A model generated the notes under the pieces. It did no database searches. It saw nothing but the letters and a program-made list of their open reading frames with translations, and was not told where the DNA came from. Below are positions 11,590 through 22,800 of a DNA stretch of 64,000 bases, piece by piece (positions within the stretch are counted from its first letter, which is position 1; the number at the start of each line of letters is the position of its first letter). The translations under genes were made by a program, and so were the position numbers. The stretch is from Lepidostoma basale (lineage: Eukaryota; Arthropoda; Insecta; Trichoptera; Lepidostomatidae), in the NCBI GenBank assembly GCA_022606425.2, contig JAHDVF020001348.1, forward strand, positions 1,121,001 to 1,185,000, read 5' to 3'.

Positions 11590-11810
11590 AACTAATATGG
11601 AAATGAGCAGGAAATGTCGCCAGAGTCTTGATGTGGAGACCGTGGGAAGGAAAAAGAGGCCTCGGTCGACCCCAGAAAGATGGGCTGACGATATAATTAC
11701 AGTCGGGGAATGAAGATAAAATAATGATAAGAGTCGCGCAAGATGGAGTCGGAAAAAAATTGAGACTATTTGAAGAGGTCTACAACCAGCAGTGGAGAGA
11801 TAAATTGTTT
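11590..11810 (+). pseudogene. LINE C-terminal fragment
   Basis: It encodes a degraded GKRGLGRPQKDGLTI-type region followed by 'gaagaggtctacaaccagcagtgg', equivalent to the E-x-Y-x-Q-Q-W end of RT proteins. Confidence 0.5.
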
Positions 11811-11883
11811 TCTTTTCAAATATTTTTTGTGAATGTATACTTATACTTGTATACGAAATTCTGGATTTTCACCAAAGGGTGGT

Positions 11884-12252
11884 CAATTCAAATTTAATTG
11901 TATCTCTCTGTGTGTTAATAAGGTAGTTTGCTAAATGCTGAAAATCATTCTCCATAGATGGCGTTAGTGGGTCGGTTGTATAAGTTAATCTTGAATGTAT
12001 TCACAAGTGCAACCAAATCTACATAGATGGATAATTGAAACTGACACGTGAAGATAAGTATGGATTTTGAAGTATATATACATCTTCCAAAAATTTGTCA
12101 TGCATGATCATAACAAAGGTGAAATGGGGAATGTTGTAATTACATAAAGCGTGCGCTTGACCCAACCAATGACAGGTCATAAGTCCTGTAAACACCTTGA
12201 TCATCCATATTCAGTTTGCGTCTTCGTCTCTATTGAGATACAATTAAATTTG
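11884..12252. mobile_element. Fold-back MITE, family F, copy 2
   Basis: Terminal repeats are CAATTCAAATTTAATTGTAT at the left and its complement at 12235-12252. Internal sequence is nearly identical to the right half of copy 1. Preceded by the 42-bp repeat at 11817. Confidence 0.78.
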
Positions 12253-12295
12253 TTTTCTTTTCCCTTATATTTGTAGAATGACACGTGTTTTTTAA

Positions 12296-13320
12296 CACGT
12301 TGACTGGGGATCACTGACCGGGACAGTGGTAAGGGACGGAGCTCTGTCCAGGTCAACCCCTGGACAAATTTCGGAGATCGGGCTTTTGTAGTGGCAGGTC
12401 CGTCCGCCTGGAATATGCTTCCTGCACGCCTCAGATGCATTGACAATCCGACAGATTTTAAATCTCACCTTTTCAAAATATGGCATAAAATGTAAACAAC
12501 GGTTATCTGATTGCTGGTGTCACAAGCCGCTCTCATGACTAAAAACATTGCCAAAGCGCCCTTGAGGTGAGCTATTCACGAAAACGGCGCTATACAAATT
12601 AGCCTAATTATTATTAATAATGATAATAATAATAATATGCTAACTTTTAAAGCGCCATTTTTGTGATGTAATCACCTCAAGGGCGCAATAAGACGTGTTT
12701 TAAATCTAAATTTTCGCGACCGGTTAAAAAGTATAGTAGAACAAAGTATAAATGTTTAAATTGGGTATGAAATATGAAAAAGATGGTTTTCAGTTTAGAT
12801 CTGAAATCTGTCGGATCATTTATGCATCTGAGGTGTGAAGGGAGATTGTTCCAAGCTGATGGACCGGCTACCGCGAACGCTCGATCCCCGAAATTTGTAC
12901 TAGGGAAACGCTTCGGCTCAACTAATCTTCCTATTGCCGAGGAGTTCGCCGTGCGAAGTGTGGATTTCCTTGTATTTAGGCTGTCCGTTATACAGAGTTC
13001 AGATATATAACTTGGTGCTATTCCATGTAGCGCTTTGAAGACTATCCAGCAGAGTTTATACTAGATTCTTTTTGGACTTTTAAGCCAGTGAAGTTCTTTG
13101 AGATGTTGTGTTATATAGGACTTTATTATTATTATTATTTTAATGTGCTTAATGCACTATACCGTTCAGTTTTAAGTAAGTAGGAGGGAGTTTAGCTTTC
13201 AGGGATGGGTTCATCAGTTCCTACTTAAAACCGAACGGTATAAGGCCCGACCTGGACAGGGGTCCGCCGTTTGGGTTCTCCCCTTACCACTGTCCCGGTC
13301 AGTGCTCCGCAGTCAACGTG
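12296..13320. mobile_element. TTAA-flanked inverted element holding two tail-to-tail LINE ends
   Basis: TTAA lies at 12292-12295 and 13321-13324. It is followed inward on both sides by the same repeat of over 35 bp (CACGTTGACTGSGGAKCACT…GGGACAGTGGTAAGGG). Inside, the left half (+) encodes FVVAGPSAWNMLPARLRC. The right half (-) encodes LHWLKSPKRI, FKALHGIAPSYISEL and DRAFAVAGPSAWNNLP, a CR1/L2-type RT C-terminus. The two copies meet at an ATT/AAT run near 12605-12640. TTAA plus a CAC-start TIR suggests piggyBac-type mobility, but no transposase is present. Confidence 0.65.
13161..13246. mobile_element. Small hairpin MITE inside the inverted element
   Basis: Inverted ends are CCGTTCAGTTTTAAGTAAGT and CCTACTTAAAACCGAACGG, flanked by TA on both sides. 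About 85 bp, no coding potential. Confidence 0.6.
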
Positions 13321-13789
13321 TTAAGTGCATTTATTATGTTTAGCTGTTAAATGAATGGGTGATACAATAAATCACAAGTAAGCACTTTGAGTTTTATGTA
13401 AATTACGTATTGTTTTCTGTTAAGTCAATCTGGCGTGTTTTCCCACGAGCCAGACTTGCATAACGATTATCTGGCAACACTTAACACTAGAAATGTTTGC
13501 AAAATATTTCTAAAAGAATACAGTACAAAAAACTAATATTTTTTAGAATTGTATAAATTATTACCCCTTAAAACAGAGGTTTTCAAACTTTTTCTAGCCG
13601 GCGCTCGCTTTGCAAGTCATAAATTTAGTAACGCTATTTTAATATCATAGTTTTTTTGCATTTCGTCTTATCCGCTAGTTTCAATCCAAGGGATTGGTTT
13701 GCAGCAAAACGTAACATTTTTGCTGGTTCTTGGACACTTGGGCCTTTAATGTGGTAGTTTCCCGTTGCTTTTTACATTCGCATTCAGCA

Positions 13790-13925
13790 GGTTATTTAGA
13801 CCCAATCACTGTATACAACTCTTTATTATCATGACATATAATAGGTAGCTTATTTATCGCCATTTTATTGTCACGTGAATTCTACACCAGACCAAAGACA
13901 GAGCGACAATCACACTGAGTGTTTA
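13790..13925 (-). mobile_element. tRNA-derived SINE, 3' part, antisense
   Basis: It matches the tail of the SINE family ('gacccaatcactgtatac', 'taggtagct…atcgccattttattgtcacgtgaattct', 'ccaaagacag') without the tRNA head. Confidence 0.65.
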
Positions 13926-14264
13926 GGTTTAGGTCGATCAAATCCGTTATCATTTTAAATTTGGAATTCAAAATATTCGAAATATGAAATATGCAAAATT
14001 TGTTTAAAAATTGTTGAAGAATTTTCGGAAAAAAATTAAATGCGAATTTCAGGCAGATGAATACGTCCTAAATAAAATTATGAAATGGTCACGAAGAAAG
14101 ATTTTAAATATGGAATCAATGGATATAAGTCGGAAAAATCGACGAGTATGCGTCAAGGTCATCGTATTTTATTAATGTGAACAGTTCGAAATACGAAATT
14201 TTAAATATTCGAATTGTGCATTATCCGAATTTTGGTATATTCGCATTTTGAAATATTTTTAATA

Positions 14265-14475
14265 TTAAATACCGCCTCCTTCGACTGATATTAATGGGAA
14301 AAGTGGAGGGACGTCGGGGAGTTGGTAGAAGGCAGCTGTCCTGGCTGCGGAACAGTAAAGAGTGAACAGGAATGACAAGAGTTCAAAACTATTCCAAGTG
14401 GAAGGACAGAGATGCCTTTGCTGCAGTGATCGCCAACGTTGGAGGGACCTGACATGGCACCGAAAGAATAAGAAG
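14265..14475 (+). pseudogene. LINE tail, family B
   Basis: 'gatattaatgggaaaagtggagggacg' through 'gcctttgctgcagtgatcgccaacgttgg' is nearly the same as 2335-2505. Confidence 0.75.
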
Positions 14476-14558
14476 TATTAAATATCCGAAATTTACGTGC
14501 TTCCTATTTCAAACACACGTGCAATATGTTTTTTATTCTATGGGTATGATAATACAGG

Positions 14559-15060
14559 GTGCGGCAGCATAAATTCCTTTTTTTAAATGCGCGCCATTCA
14601 TTTGGTTATTCTGTGGTCTCGTTCGAGAGGCGGAATTATAAAGTTTTGTCCCGACACAGTTTAGTCGGCATCATGCGTTGGAACAGTGAGGAGCGTGCGT
14701 TTGCCGTTGAGGCCTACTTTTCGAACGGATGTTCTATGATCGCAACCCAGCGTGCCTTTCGGAATCGCTTTAATTTAGCCCCGTTGACCCTTGTCCCGGA
14801 TCGGAAATCAATTGTTATGTGGGTCACTACGTTCAGACAAACTGCAAGTGCGACAAGACAAAGAACTGAAGTCCCTCGCCCGTTAGATCACCTGAGAACA
14901 TTGAGGCAGTGAGAGCTTCAATGTTGCGATCACCACGGCGTTCTGCGCGCAGACATGCGTCTGCCCTTGGACTTTCCGATCATGTACATAGTATTATGCA
15001 TCGATTATTGATCGAAATTGTCCGATGTTCGAGCTATTTGAAGTCGTCATTGCTGAAATA
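14559..15060 (+). pseudogene. DUF4817-type transposase, N-terminal part
   Basis: The open reading frame to 14912 encodes MRWNSEERAFAVEAYFSNG, AFRNRFNLAPL and VPDRKSIVMWVTTFRQT, the helix-turn-helix start of the DUF4817 transposase family (Tc1/mariner-like DDE enzymes). Downstream, 'gagagcttcaatgttgcgatcaccacgg' continues the same family out of frame and then decays. The catalytic part is missing; an unlinked 3' piece lies at 18330-18690. Confidence 0.78.
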
Positions 15061-15344
15061 GCCCAATAGAGCGTGCCCCAATCCTATTAGCTAAGCTGTC
15101 ACTCCGCCTCCGTGTCTAGGTACCCCCAAATTATACGTTATACGTACCTCAATTTCCGATACTATACGACGTGGGAAAAAAATCAAATCGGGGTATATAT
15201 ATTTTTGCAAATTTTCTTGGTTGATTATTTTAATTGAGTACGAAATGTTTTACTCTCGCTCTACGATGCTAAATTCATCCTTTACCCACGTACACTCAAT
15301 ACACTCAGTTTATCAGAACCAAAAGAAACATTACACCCGACAAA

Positions 15345-15710
15345 ATATGTTTTGCCAGCAAGAATTCCTAATATCGTGATGCACAAGACTCCAGAGGTCC
15401 GTCGACCACCAAAGAGATGGAGAGAAGACCGGTCGTCTTCGTCACAGGAAGAAAGTTGATATCCTGCATAAACAGACTGTAAAAAAGTATATGTCAACGA
15501 TGTAAGTGGAACTAGAAATAGAGGTAGACAGAGGAAAACGTGGCACGATCTAATAAATCAAATATTGAATGTCGGCCACGCGAAGAGTCAGAGAAATCGA
15601 CGCGCGTGCATGACTCGATGTATGAATGTTGAGGAATCGAAAGAAATATGTCAGGTAAGAAAAGTGAGGCAGTCCATTCTTTCTGCCTTCCCCTTCGGAG
15701 AGTTAGTTAT
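15345..15710 (+). pseudogene. LINE fragments D and A, adjoining
   Basis: 15345-15480 is a family-D RT C-terminus in the + sense. 15490-15710 is a family-A tail with RQRKTWHDLINQILNVGHAK and the end 'ctgccttccccttcggagagttagtta'. Confidence 0.7.
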
Positions 15711-15750
15711 GTTTTTTTTTAGTAAATTCAACATTTTCAATTGGTGTTTT

Positions 15751-16009
15751 AAATTGAAGACTACAGGGGAAAAACAAGGAATGTCAGTTAAAATTCAAAA
15801 TAAATGTAATAATGCCATCTAGCGGCATTTGTACGTATCTATCCACAGTAAAATTTTCATATTCAAAAATCATGTGTGTCATCGACTATGGCCAGATAAT
15901 CGATTGCTAATTGCTAAGAAATATATAGACTTTGATTAGCTTTATTCTCAATTTATTCAAATTAACCTTCTACTGACATTCCTTGTTTTTCCCCTGTAGT
16001 CTTCAATTT
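15751..16009. mobile_element. 260-bp MITE
   Basis: Terminal inverted repeats of about 35 bp: AAATTGAAGACTACAGGGGA and onward to AAGGAATGTCAGT at the left, complement at 15972-16009. There is no ORF. The target duplication is unclear. Confidence 0.82.
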
Positions 16010-16254
16010 AGGATAATAGAGATACCCCCGTTTTATTCTTAATCCGCCACTATCCTCCGCGTTTACTGCAACACCCCGAATCGGCGAAATGTTCATGTTA
16101 TCGACCCACCGTTTTAATGTCACTGTGCCAATGACCGGCCTATATAGTTAGCAAAACATTCATTATTTTTGCGTGTCATTCGGCGAATGGTTCACTTATG
16201 CGAATTTAAAGGGAAACTTAAAACATACAGATCAGGATGAACGTAAAATGTATG

Positions 16255-16680
16255 CGATAGAGTTGATATCAAATTAAATCAGTTTATTATCTCAACAGAC
16301 ATCACAAACAATATTAATGTTTAAGGCATATATTCATACTAGGAACGCATGAGAGTTGGTTCGACATTACGAAGACAAGATACTTTCTAAAGTCAAGAGA
16401 ATTTGACCTCTGAACTGAATTGAATAATGACGAATTTACTAAACAAAGAGTTCACTAAGAACCACAGAAATGAGAACTTTCCGATTTATTTCACGTACGA
16501 CACTCCAAGACAGAGTGAGAAATTCCGAAATAAGGAATATCTGTGTTTTTGAAGATGTGCGATGATGAAGATTGAGAAAACGTTTCTGGAGAGAGCGTGT
16601 TCTGAAAGAGTGATAATTTGTCCTCTGAATCGATGTCTTTCACTAATATGAAGACGTCGATTTCCGAGGTGATCATGTTA
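16255..16680. repeat. Interspersed repeat, family G, copy 1
   Basis: Shared with 33985-34200: 'aaatcagtttatt', 'aggaacgcatgagag', 'cgaagacaagatactttctaaagtcaag', 'actaatatgaagacgtcgat'. No coding signal. Confidence 0.6.
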
Positions 16681-16919
16681 ATTGATGAATCCTTCTAAAC
16701 CTTAACGTTCCGGGTATGGACATTTTTCACGATAGTAAGGCTATCCCTGAAAAGTAGAACCAATCTACTTAAGGAATGCCCGTGGGCAGAGCGATAATCC
16801 TTCCAACAGATTATTCTTGCATTATTAGTTGTAGGTACTATTAAACTTACGTTTTATTTTTTATTCTGAAGTAAGAAACGATTAGGTTTTATGTATCTAT
16901 AATATTTATGATTTTTTAA

Positions 16920-17250
16920 ATAAATCCTTGGTACCATGGAAGGTATGTGTACCAGTAAATGCCATGAAACGCCATAGTTGCATAACATCAGCAACACTAC
17001 CATCTAGTCCGACTCTCTGGGGTCCACGTGTGATCTTTATGATCCCGCAAACCCTGGGTGTGGCATATTGGATGTACTCGTATTCGCATGTTGATGTGCC
17101 ACAGCTAACAGAGAGAGGGCGAATGGCGATTTTCACCCACAAAACCGGTCACCCTCAGCTAAGTGAAGGAACACCCCTACAGAAAAATCCTGGTCCTCCT
17201 AGTAAAGGGGTTTGGGCGTTAGGCCAACAACCTAACCTCGTAAAATAACC
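16920..17250 (+). other. Possible LINE 5' leader fragment
   Basis: A GC-rich block with an open frame but no recognised protein. The end 'aaaggggtttgggcgttaggcc' followed by 'aacaacctaacctcgtaaaa' resembles leaders seen before LINE endonuclease ORFs. This is recall of a pattern only, and no endonuclease sequence follows. Confidence 0.3.
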
Positions 17251-17324
17251 AACGTTGCGAACACTTCAAGAAATTCGTTTCTTGGAGGAGAAACGAAATA
17301 AAACTTCTAATAACGAATAAAACG

Positions 17325-17910
17325 ATAATTAATACGAATGAAATCGTCAGTTTTCTAGAAGTTTTATTATATTTTACGGGAATGACATGTTTCGCCCTTC
17401 TAATGCATTATCAAATGTGACGAAATTTCAGATCGTCACTGTTTATATACATTAGGAAATGAAGCAGAATATGGTAATTAAGGAAAAATTATGTGACTTT
17501 ATACATTTTTAAAAGATAATTATTTGGGTACGTCCAGAAATATTGGAAAGTGTTTTTTGGAACTCGTTAAGAAATGTTATGACAATGATTACATAGTTAG
17601 AGGATACTAAATGATATACGAGTATAAATCAAAAATAAGTTATTTGAGGTAGTACGAAATAAAGTGTTTCTAAGAAAAGCATATTCTTACAAATTGTTTC
17701 ATCCTGCGTGCATAGACTCAATCGATGTATTCTTCTCTTCTGCATCTGAAATGTGAAAGAAATTAAGAAGATGTTTTTCTTATATTATAAACAGCAACGA
17801 GCTGAAATTTCGTCACATTTGATAATGTCTTAGAAGGGAGAAAAATGTCATTCCCATAAAATGTAATTAAACTTCTAGAAAACTGGAGTTTTCATTCGTA
17901 TTAATTATTT
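17325..17910. mobile_element. MITE with about 100-bp inverted arms
   Basis: Left arm about 17331-17432 ('aatacgaatgaaatc…gttttctagaagttttat…gggaatgacat…atcaaatgtgacgaaatttcag') and right arm about 17800-17905 are inverted copies. Fragments of the same arm occur at about 2528-2562 and 5826-5880. Confidence 0.8.
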
Positions 17911-18009
17911 AATGTGGAGTTTTACATTCATCATTATTCAAGAAACAATAAATAAATAAAGCGATGTTTAATAGCTACTTCCACATTTGTCTTTATTTCG
18001 AAATAAATA

Positions 18010-18300
18010 CAAAAGTTGTTTAAAAAACATAATTTAATTTAATTGATTTTAGAAATTATGCTTCAATTAATTTTTTTGTGTCATTGCTAAATCGGTTTTC
18101 AGTATTTATTGAACGTCTCAAGGTCTGGCACACTGATAATTCCGGCATACCGTATCTAACAAGATTACCCTTATCTTAAACGATTTCCTATAATAATTAT
18201 TACGTAATTATTTTTTCATATTTATTGAATCGATAATCCTCTTTCGGCGCTCTTTGAGATGACGTACTGCTGATAACTCAACTACAAGGTGTCTCAAAAG
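18010..18300. other. No recognisable feature
   Basis: AT-rich; no gene assigned. Confidence 0.4.
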
Positions 18301-18329
18301 AACGTTTATGCTTGAATTCAGAGCATTGA

Positions 18330-18690
18330 GTTCTTGGTTCCTGAATTGCAAAACTTTCCTGGCTGTAACCGAAAAAATTGGTTCCAGCAAGACGAAGCAA
18401 CGTTGCGCACGTCCAATGCGTCTCTGCCACGAGTTCGTGAAAGTTTTCCTGACAAATTGATCTCCAAGAGAGGTGACATAAATTGGCCTCCACGCAGTCC
18501 TGATTTAATAATCTCTATGGACTTTTCCTGTGGGGTTATTTCAAGTCTAAAGTTTAAGCCAATAAACCTACCTCCCTGGCCCATTTGAAAGAAAATACTC
18601 GTCACAAAATAGCAGCCATCACAGAGTCTACCTGCCGAGCCGTAATAAGAAATTTTACTGTTTGACTAAATGAGTGACGCGAACGCGAGG
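18330..18690 (+). pseudogene. DDE transposase 3' fragment (DUF4817-associated type)
   Basis: It encodes WFQQDEATLRTSN, RVRESFPDKLISKRGDINWP and PRSPDLI, corresponding to the second Asp block and the PPRSPDL motif. Frame breaks and stops follow. It probably belongs to the same transposon type as 14559-15060 but is not contiguous with it. Confidence 0.75.
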
Positions 18691-18838
18691 GTTTACATTC
18701 GGACGATATTCTTTTTTTAGAAATTAATTCCCAAATTGTGTACTTTAATAACTAATAAACATTTTTTCGATAAATGGCTTTCTTTTTTAAAAAAATGATT
18801 CACTAAATATAATCTTTCTTTTGAGATACTTTGTATAA

Positions 18839-19015
18839 TATGCGGGAGATGCCTATTGGTGGCGATGAGGTTCGCAACCCATCACACCGCGTCTCCCGCG
18901 GAGCGAAAAGAGAAGGATGGAGTGCCGCATCAGTAAAAGTGTGACAGTCCATTCTTTCTGCCTACCCTTTCGGGGAGACGGCGTGATGGTTAGTTAGTTA
19001 GTTAGTTAGTTTTGT
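18839..19015 (+). mobile_element. SINE-like hairpin/LINE-A-tail element, copy 3, 5' truncated
   Basis: It starts directly at the hairpin (18842-18899) and keeps a complete LINE-A tail 'ctttcggggagacggcgtgatggttagttagttagttagttag'. The 5' truncation is a retrotransposition hallmark. Confidence 0.78.
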
Positions 19016-19024
19016 ATAATATTA

Positions 19025-19100
19025 TATTAATAATAAGGCTGATTTGTATAGCGCCGTTTTTGAGAGTAACTCACCTCAAGGGCGCTTTGACAATTTTATT
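19025..19100 (-). repeat. CR1/L2-type LINE 3' end scrap
   Basis: 'gtatagcgccgtttttgagag' and 'tcacctcaagggcgctttg' match the 3' ends of the two LINE tails inside 12296-13320, here antisense and beginning with an ATTAATAATAA run. Confidence 0.6.
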
Positions 19101-19175
19101 TAGTCATGAAAGCTGCATCTGATATAAGCGACCAGATTTATTTACACTGCGTTAGTTTGGACACATAGAACCTGA

Positions 19176-19585
19176 AAGGGTAGACAGGGAGAATGGAATT
19201 TATTTGATCGTGCCACGTTTTTCTCGGTCTTCCTCTATTTCTAGTTCCATTTACATCGTTAGCCTATATATTTTTTTACCATTCTTTCCTCATTCATTCG
19301 TTCTGTGTGTCCAAACCTTCTTAATGATCCTTTCATTATTTTGTTCATAACACCATCATTCGTACCGCATTCACTTCTTATATTTTCATTCGACACCATC
19401 ATACACAGAGTATACACACATTCGTCTAAGAGATCTCATTTCTACTGCATTTATTCTACTTTCACCTTTCTTTTGCCAGTTCCATGCTTCGCTTCCATAC
19501 AAAAGGGTCGGCACAAGAACACCATTGTTCACTGCCATTTTAGCTTTTTGGGATAGGTTTTTGTTTGCGATGACAACTTTAGGTA
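19176..19585 (-). pseudogene. LINE tail, family A, antisense
   Basis: The - strand reads a family-A RT C-terminus (the + strand shows its complement: 'ccgtgcc…ttacatcgtt', 'tctaagagatctcatttctactgcatttattctac', 'ccattttagctttttgggataggttttt'). It ends about 50 bp before the first visible myosin exon. Confidence 0.78.
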
Positions 19586-19633
19586 TAATATTAACATTAT
19601 TTTAATATTGGAATATGTTTCTTCTCTTTCCAG

Positions 19634-19814
19634 GTTCCAGCACAACAAGATATACACGTACATTGGCGAGGTGCTTGTCTCGGTGAACCCGTACAAGAAT
19701 CTGGACATCTATGGACCCAGCACTATGTCCCAGTACCGGGGCAGGGAGATGTTCGAGGTCACGCCGCACGTCTTCGCCGTGGCAGACGCCTGCCAGAGGG
19801 TGCTGAGGCAACAG
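19634..19814 (+). CDS. Myo1D: Myo1D exon: start of motor domain
   Basis: The acceptor is a pyrimidine run ending in CCAG and the donor is GTGAGT. It encodes the conserved [18 protein letters not shown] segment of the myosin head, followed by the [20 protein letters not shown] strand-helix region. It starts in phase 2 (one base completes an Arg codon) and ends on a full codon. The preceding coding exon is not recognisable in the 19.6 kb upstream. Confidence 0.93.
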
Positions 19815-22800
19815 GTGAGTCGAATTAATTGCTGTCTGAATTTGAAGTAATGGATTTCGAATGTTAGTGAATTTGAAGTGATGGATTTCGAATGTTAGTG
19901 AATTTGAAGTGATGGATTTCGAATGTTAACGAATTTGAAGTGATGGATTTCGAATGTTGGTGAATTTGAAGTAATGGATTTCAAATGTTAACGTATTTGA
20001 AGTGATGGATTTCGAATGTTAGTGAATTTGAAGTGATGGATTTCGAATGTTAACGAATTTGAAGTGATGGATTTCGAATGTTGGTGAATTTGAAGTGATG
20101 GATTTCGAATGTTGGTGAATTTGAAGTGATGGATTTCGAATGTTGGTGAATTTGAAGTGATGGATTTCGATTGTTGGTGAATTTGAAGTGATGGATTTCG
20201 AATGTTGGTGAATTTGAAGTGATGGATTTCGAATATTAGTGAATTTGAAATGATGGATTTTGAATGTTAACGAATGTGAAGTCACGTATTTCGAATGTTT
20301 ATGAATTTAATTTGAAGTTGTTGATTTCGAATGTGAATTATATAGTTGCGGTTAAATTGCAACACAAATGAACTTGAAGCAGTTGATATTCGAATTAATT
20401 AGAAGTAGGGGAATTTCAAATGTGGTAAAATTTGAAGCAGTTGAAATTATAGTGTGAACCAATTAAAAGTAGTTTTGTTTAAAAGAATATTAAATAATGT
20501 TAAAATTAGTTTTATTTATTTTAGAACACTGTCTATCTTTGATTAATTGATTTGGCTTTTAATTTATATTATGTATGATGTATTAAACATGTTTAATTTA
20601 ATGAGTGGTGTACATGTCTTTAACTTTACAATTATTACTTTCAGAGCAAAGACACATGTATCTTGATCAGCGGAGAGTCCGGAGCAGGCAAGACAGAGGC
20701 TTCTAAGTTCATCATGAAATACATTGCTGCCAACACCACACAGGTCCACAGAGAGTATATCGACAGGTGAGGGACCCAATTATCACACCGTGAAGCTGCA
20801 TATTGAGGTTAATTTGTAGTAGAAACTGACATATTTTTTTGCCGGAATATTCAAACTAAAAACTGGGTGATGGTCTAGAAGACAGAACACTTGGCTCCTG
20901 ATCCAGGGGACTTGGGTTCAATCCTAGACACGATCCAATCCTTCTTCATAATAATGTTCTATTTTCTGCTCACATTGAATATTGTATAGTAATTTTTAAT
21001 ACCATTGATTTAAATCCTTGTCCTTAAAAAAATTAATCATATCAGTTCTCTGAAAGGGTAAGCAGAGAGAATGGACTACCTCACTCTTTTTTCCTGATGC
21101 CTCTCAAGCTTTCTCCACATTCATACATAAAAAGCACTCTTCAAACATGGCCACACTTCAGTAATTGAATAAGATCTTACAATGTTTTCCTCATTCATGT
21201 TGGAAGATGTAGCCAGCAGACTCAACAAAGGCAAGGGGGGCTTTCGCTATGCTTCGCCCTGTATGGCGTTCCAGTATCATTTCGAGAAAGCTTAAGCTCC
21301 AAATATTCAGCAGTAGCGTTAAAAGCGTACTTCTGTACGGATGTGAGACTTATAAATCTACCGCAGACATTATTGGAAAACTCAAGGTGTTTATAAATAG
21401 GTTCCTTCGCTCAATATTCAAAATCTATTGACCCCAAACAGTGTCAAATTCCATTCTCTGGACCATGGCAGGCGAAAAGCCAATTAGAGAACAAGTCGCT
21501 AGACCCAAATGGCAGTGGATCCAACACACTCTGAGATGGAACCCAGCCTGCATCGCTCAGGGCGCACTAGACTGGTCCCCTATGGGGGAAAGAGGAAGCG
21601 AGGCAGACCTAGATCCACCTGGAGAAGAGCCCTGAAGGACGAGGTTAAGGCAGCAGGCCTCACTTTTGATGATGTTAGGCATGAACTTGAAGCAGTTGAT
21701 ATTCATTGATGTTAGGTTCCTTGAGGCCCTATGCACCACAGAGGTGTGACAGGACAAAAAGAAGAAGACGACAATGTTTTCATCAGCCTTCCTCGACAAA
21801 TTTTTTTGTTCACACTGCTTGTAACAACTTTTTAATAATTCATCCAGTCGTTCCACATGTCTAAACCATAGTGATCCGCTGGGTATTAGGGCAAGACTCT
21901 CACGGATGTATTCTCAGAGAGTCTTAAAGTACTTTGGGCACATAGTCCGGAGAGATCAGGCCAAAGTGGAGGGAAAGTGACCACAAGGACGACCACCAAG
22001 CCGCTGGTCTGATAAAATCAGGGTGCTGACTGGTCTCTTATTAGCTGCAGCCTGGAGACCTACAGGAGCACAAGGAATGCCATGGTCAATGGTTTACAGG
22101 ATGGACATGACCCTCAATCATAAAGAATACAACTGAGAAGAGAAGACTATCCATATTTTCAAAAGACATGGTCTCTAACGCAGAGAGAGGAAGACAGGCT
22201 GGCAGTTTTTGAGAGGAAAATACTGAGAAAAACTTTTGGACCCACGCTAGAGGATGGGACTTACAGAATAAAAAGAAACCTTGAACTTGAAATACTGATT
22301 AACCAGGAAACAGTAGTGAGATTCTGTAAGTCTCAACATCTACGGTGGGCTGGCCATGTGGAAAGAATGCCAGAGGGTAGAACACCACAAATTATATCCA
22401 GATGGGTGCCCCGCGAAAAGAGACCAAGAGGCAGACCGAGGAAAGGATGGGCGGATTGCGTGGAAGAATATTGGGAAAAAATGGAAGGAGCTGGGGAATG
22501 GAGAGAGATGGCCAGGGACAGAAGTCAGTGGAAGACCGTTGTGAAGGAGGCCAAGTCCCACACCGGAATGTAGCGCCGAGAAATGATGATGAATGATGAT
22601 CACTGAAGAAATAAGGTCACACCTAACATCCCATAATTCCATCTATTAACAGATAATAACTAACTAACTAACTGTCACGCCAAATAATATACTTCTCTCG
22701 ATTCCTCAACATTCATACATCATGTTATTCACGCACATCAATTTCTCTCTTTCCTCATGTAGCCAACATTTAATATTTGATTATACCATAGTTTGCATGT

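Noticed and set aside
16928..17248. Possible host protein of 106 residues
   Set aside because: No recognised domain, no splice context, and the sequence looks like a LINE leader.
20019..20285. 88-codon open frame on the - strand (repeating Ile-His-Gln-His-Ser-Lys pattern)
   Set aside because: It is only the translation of the 31-bp minisatellite, with no start context or homology.
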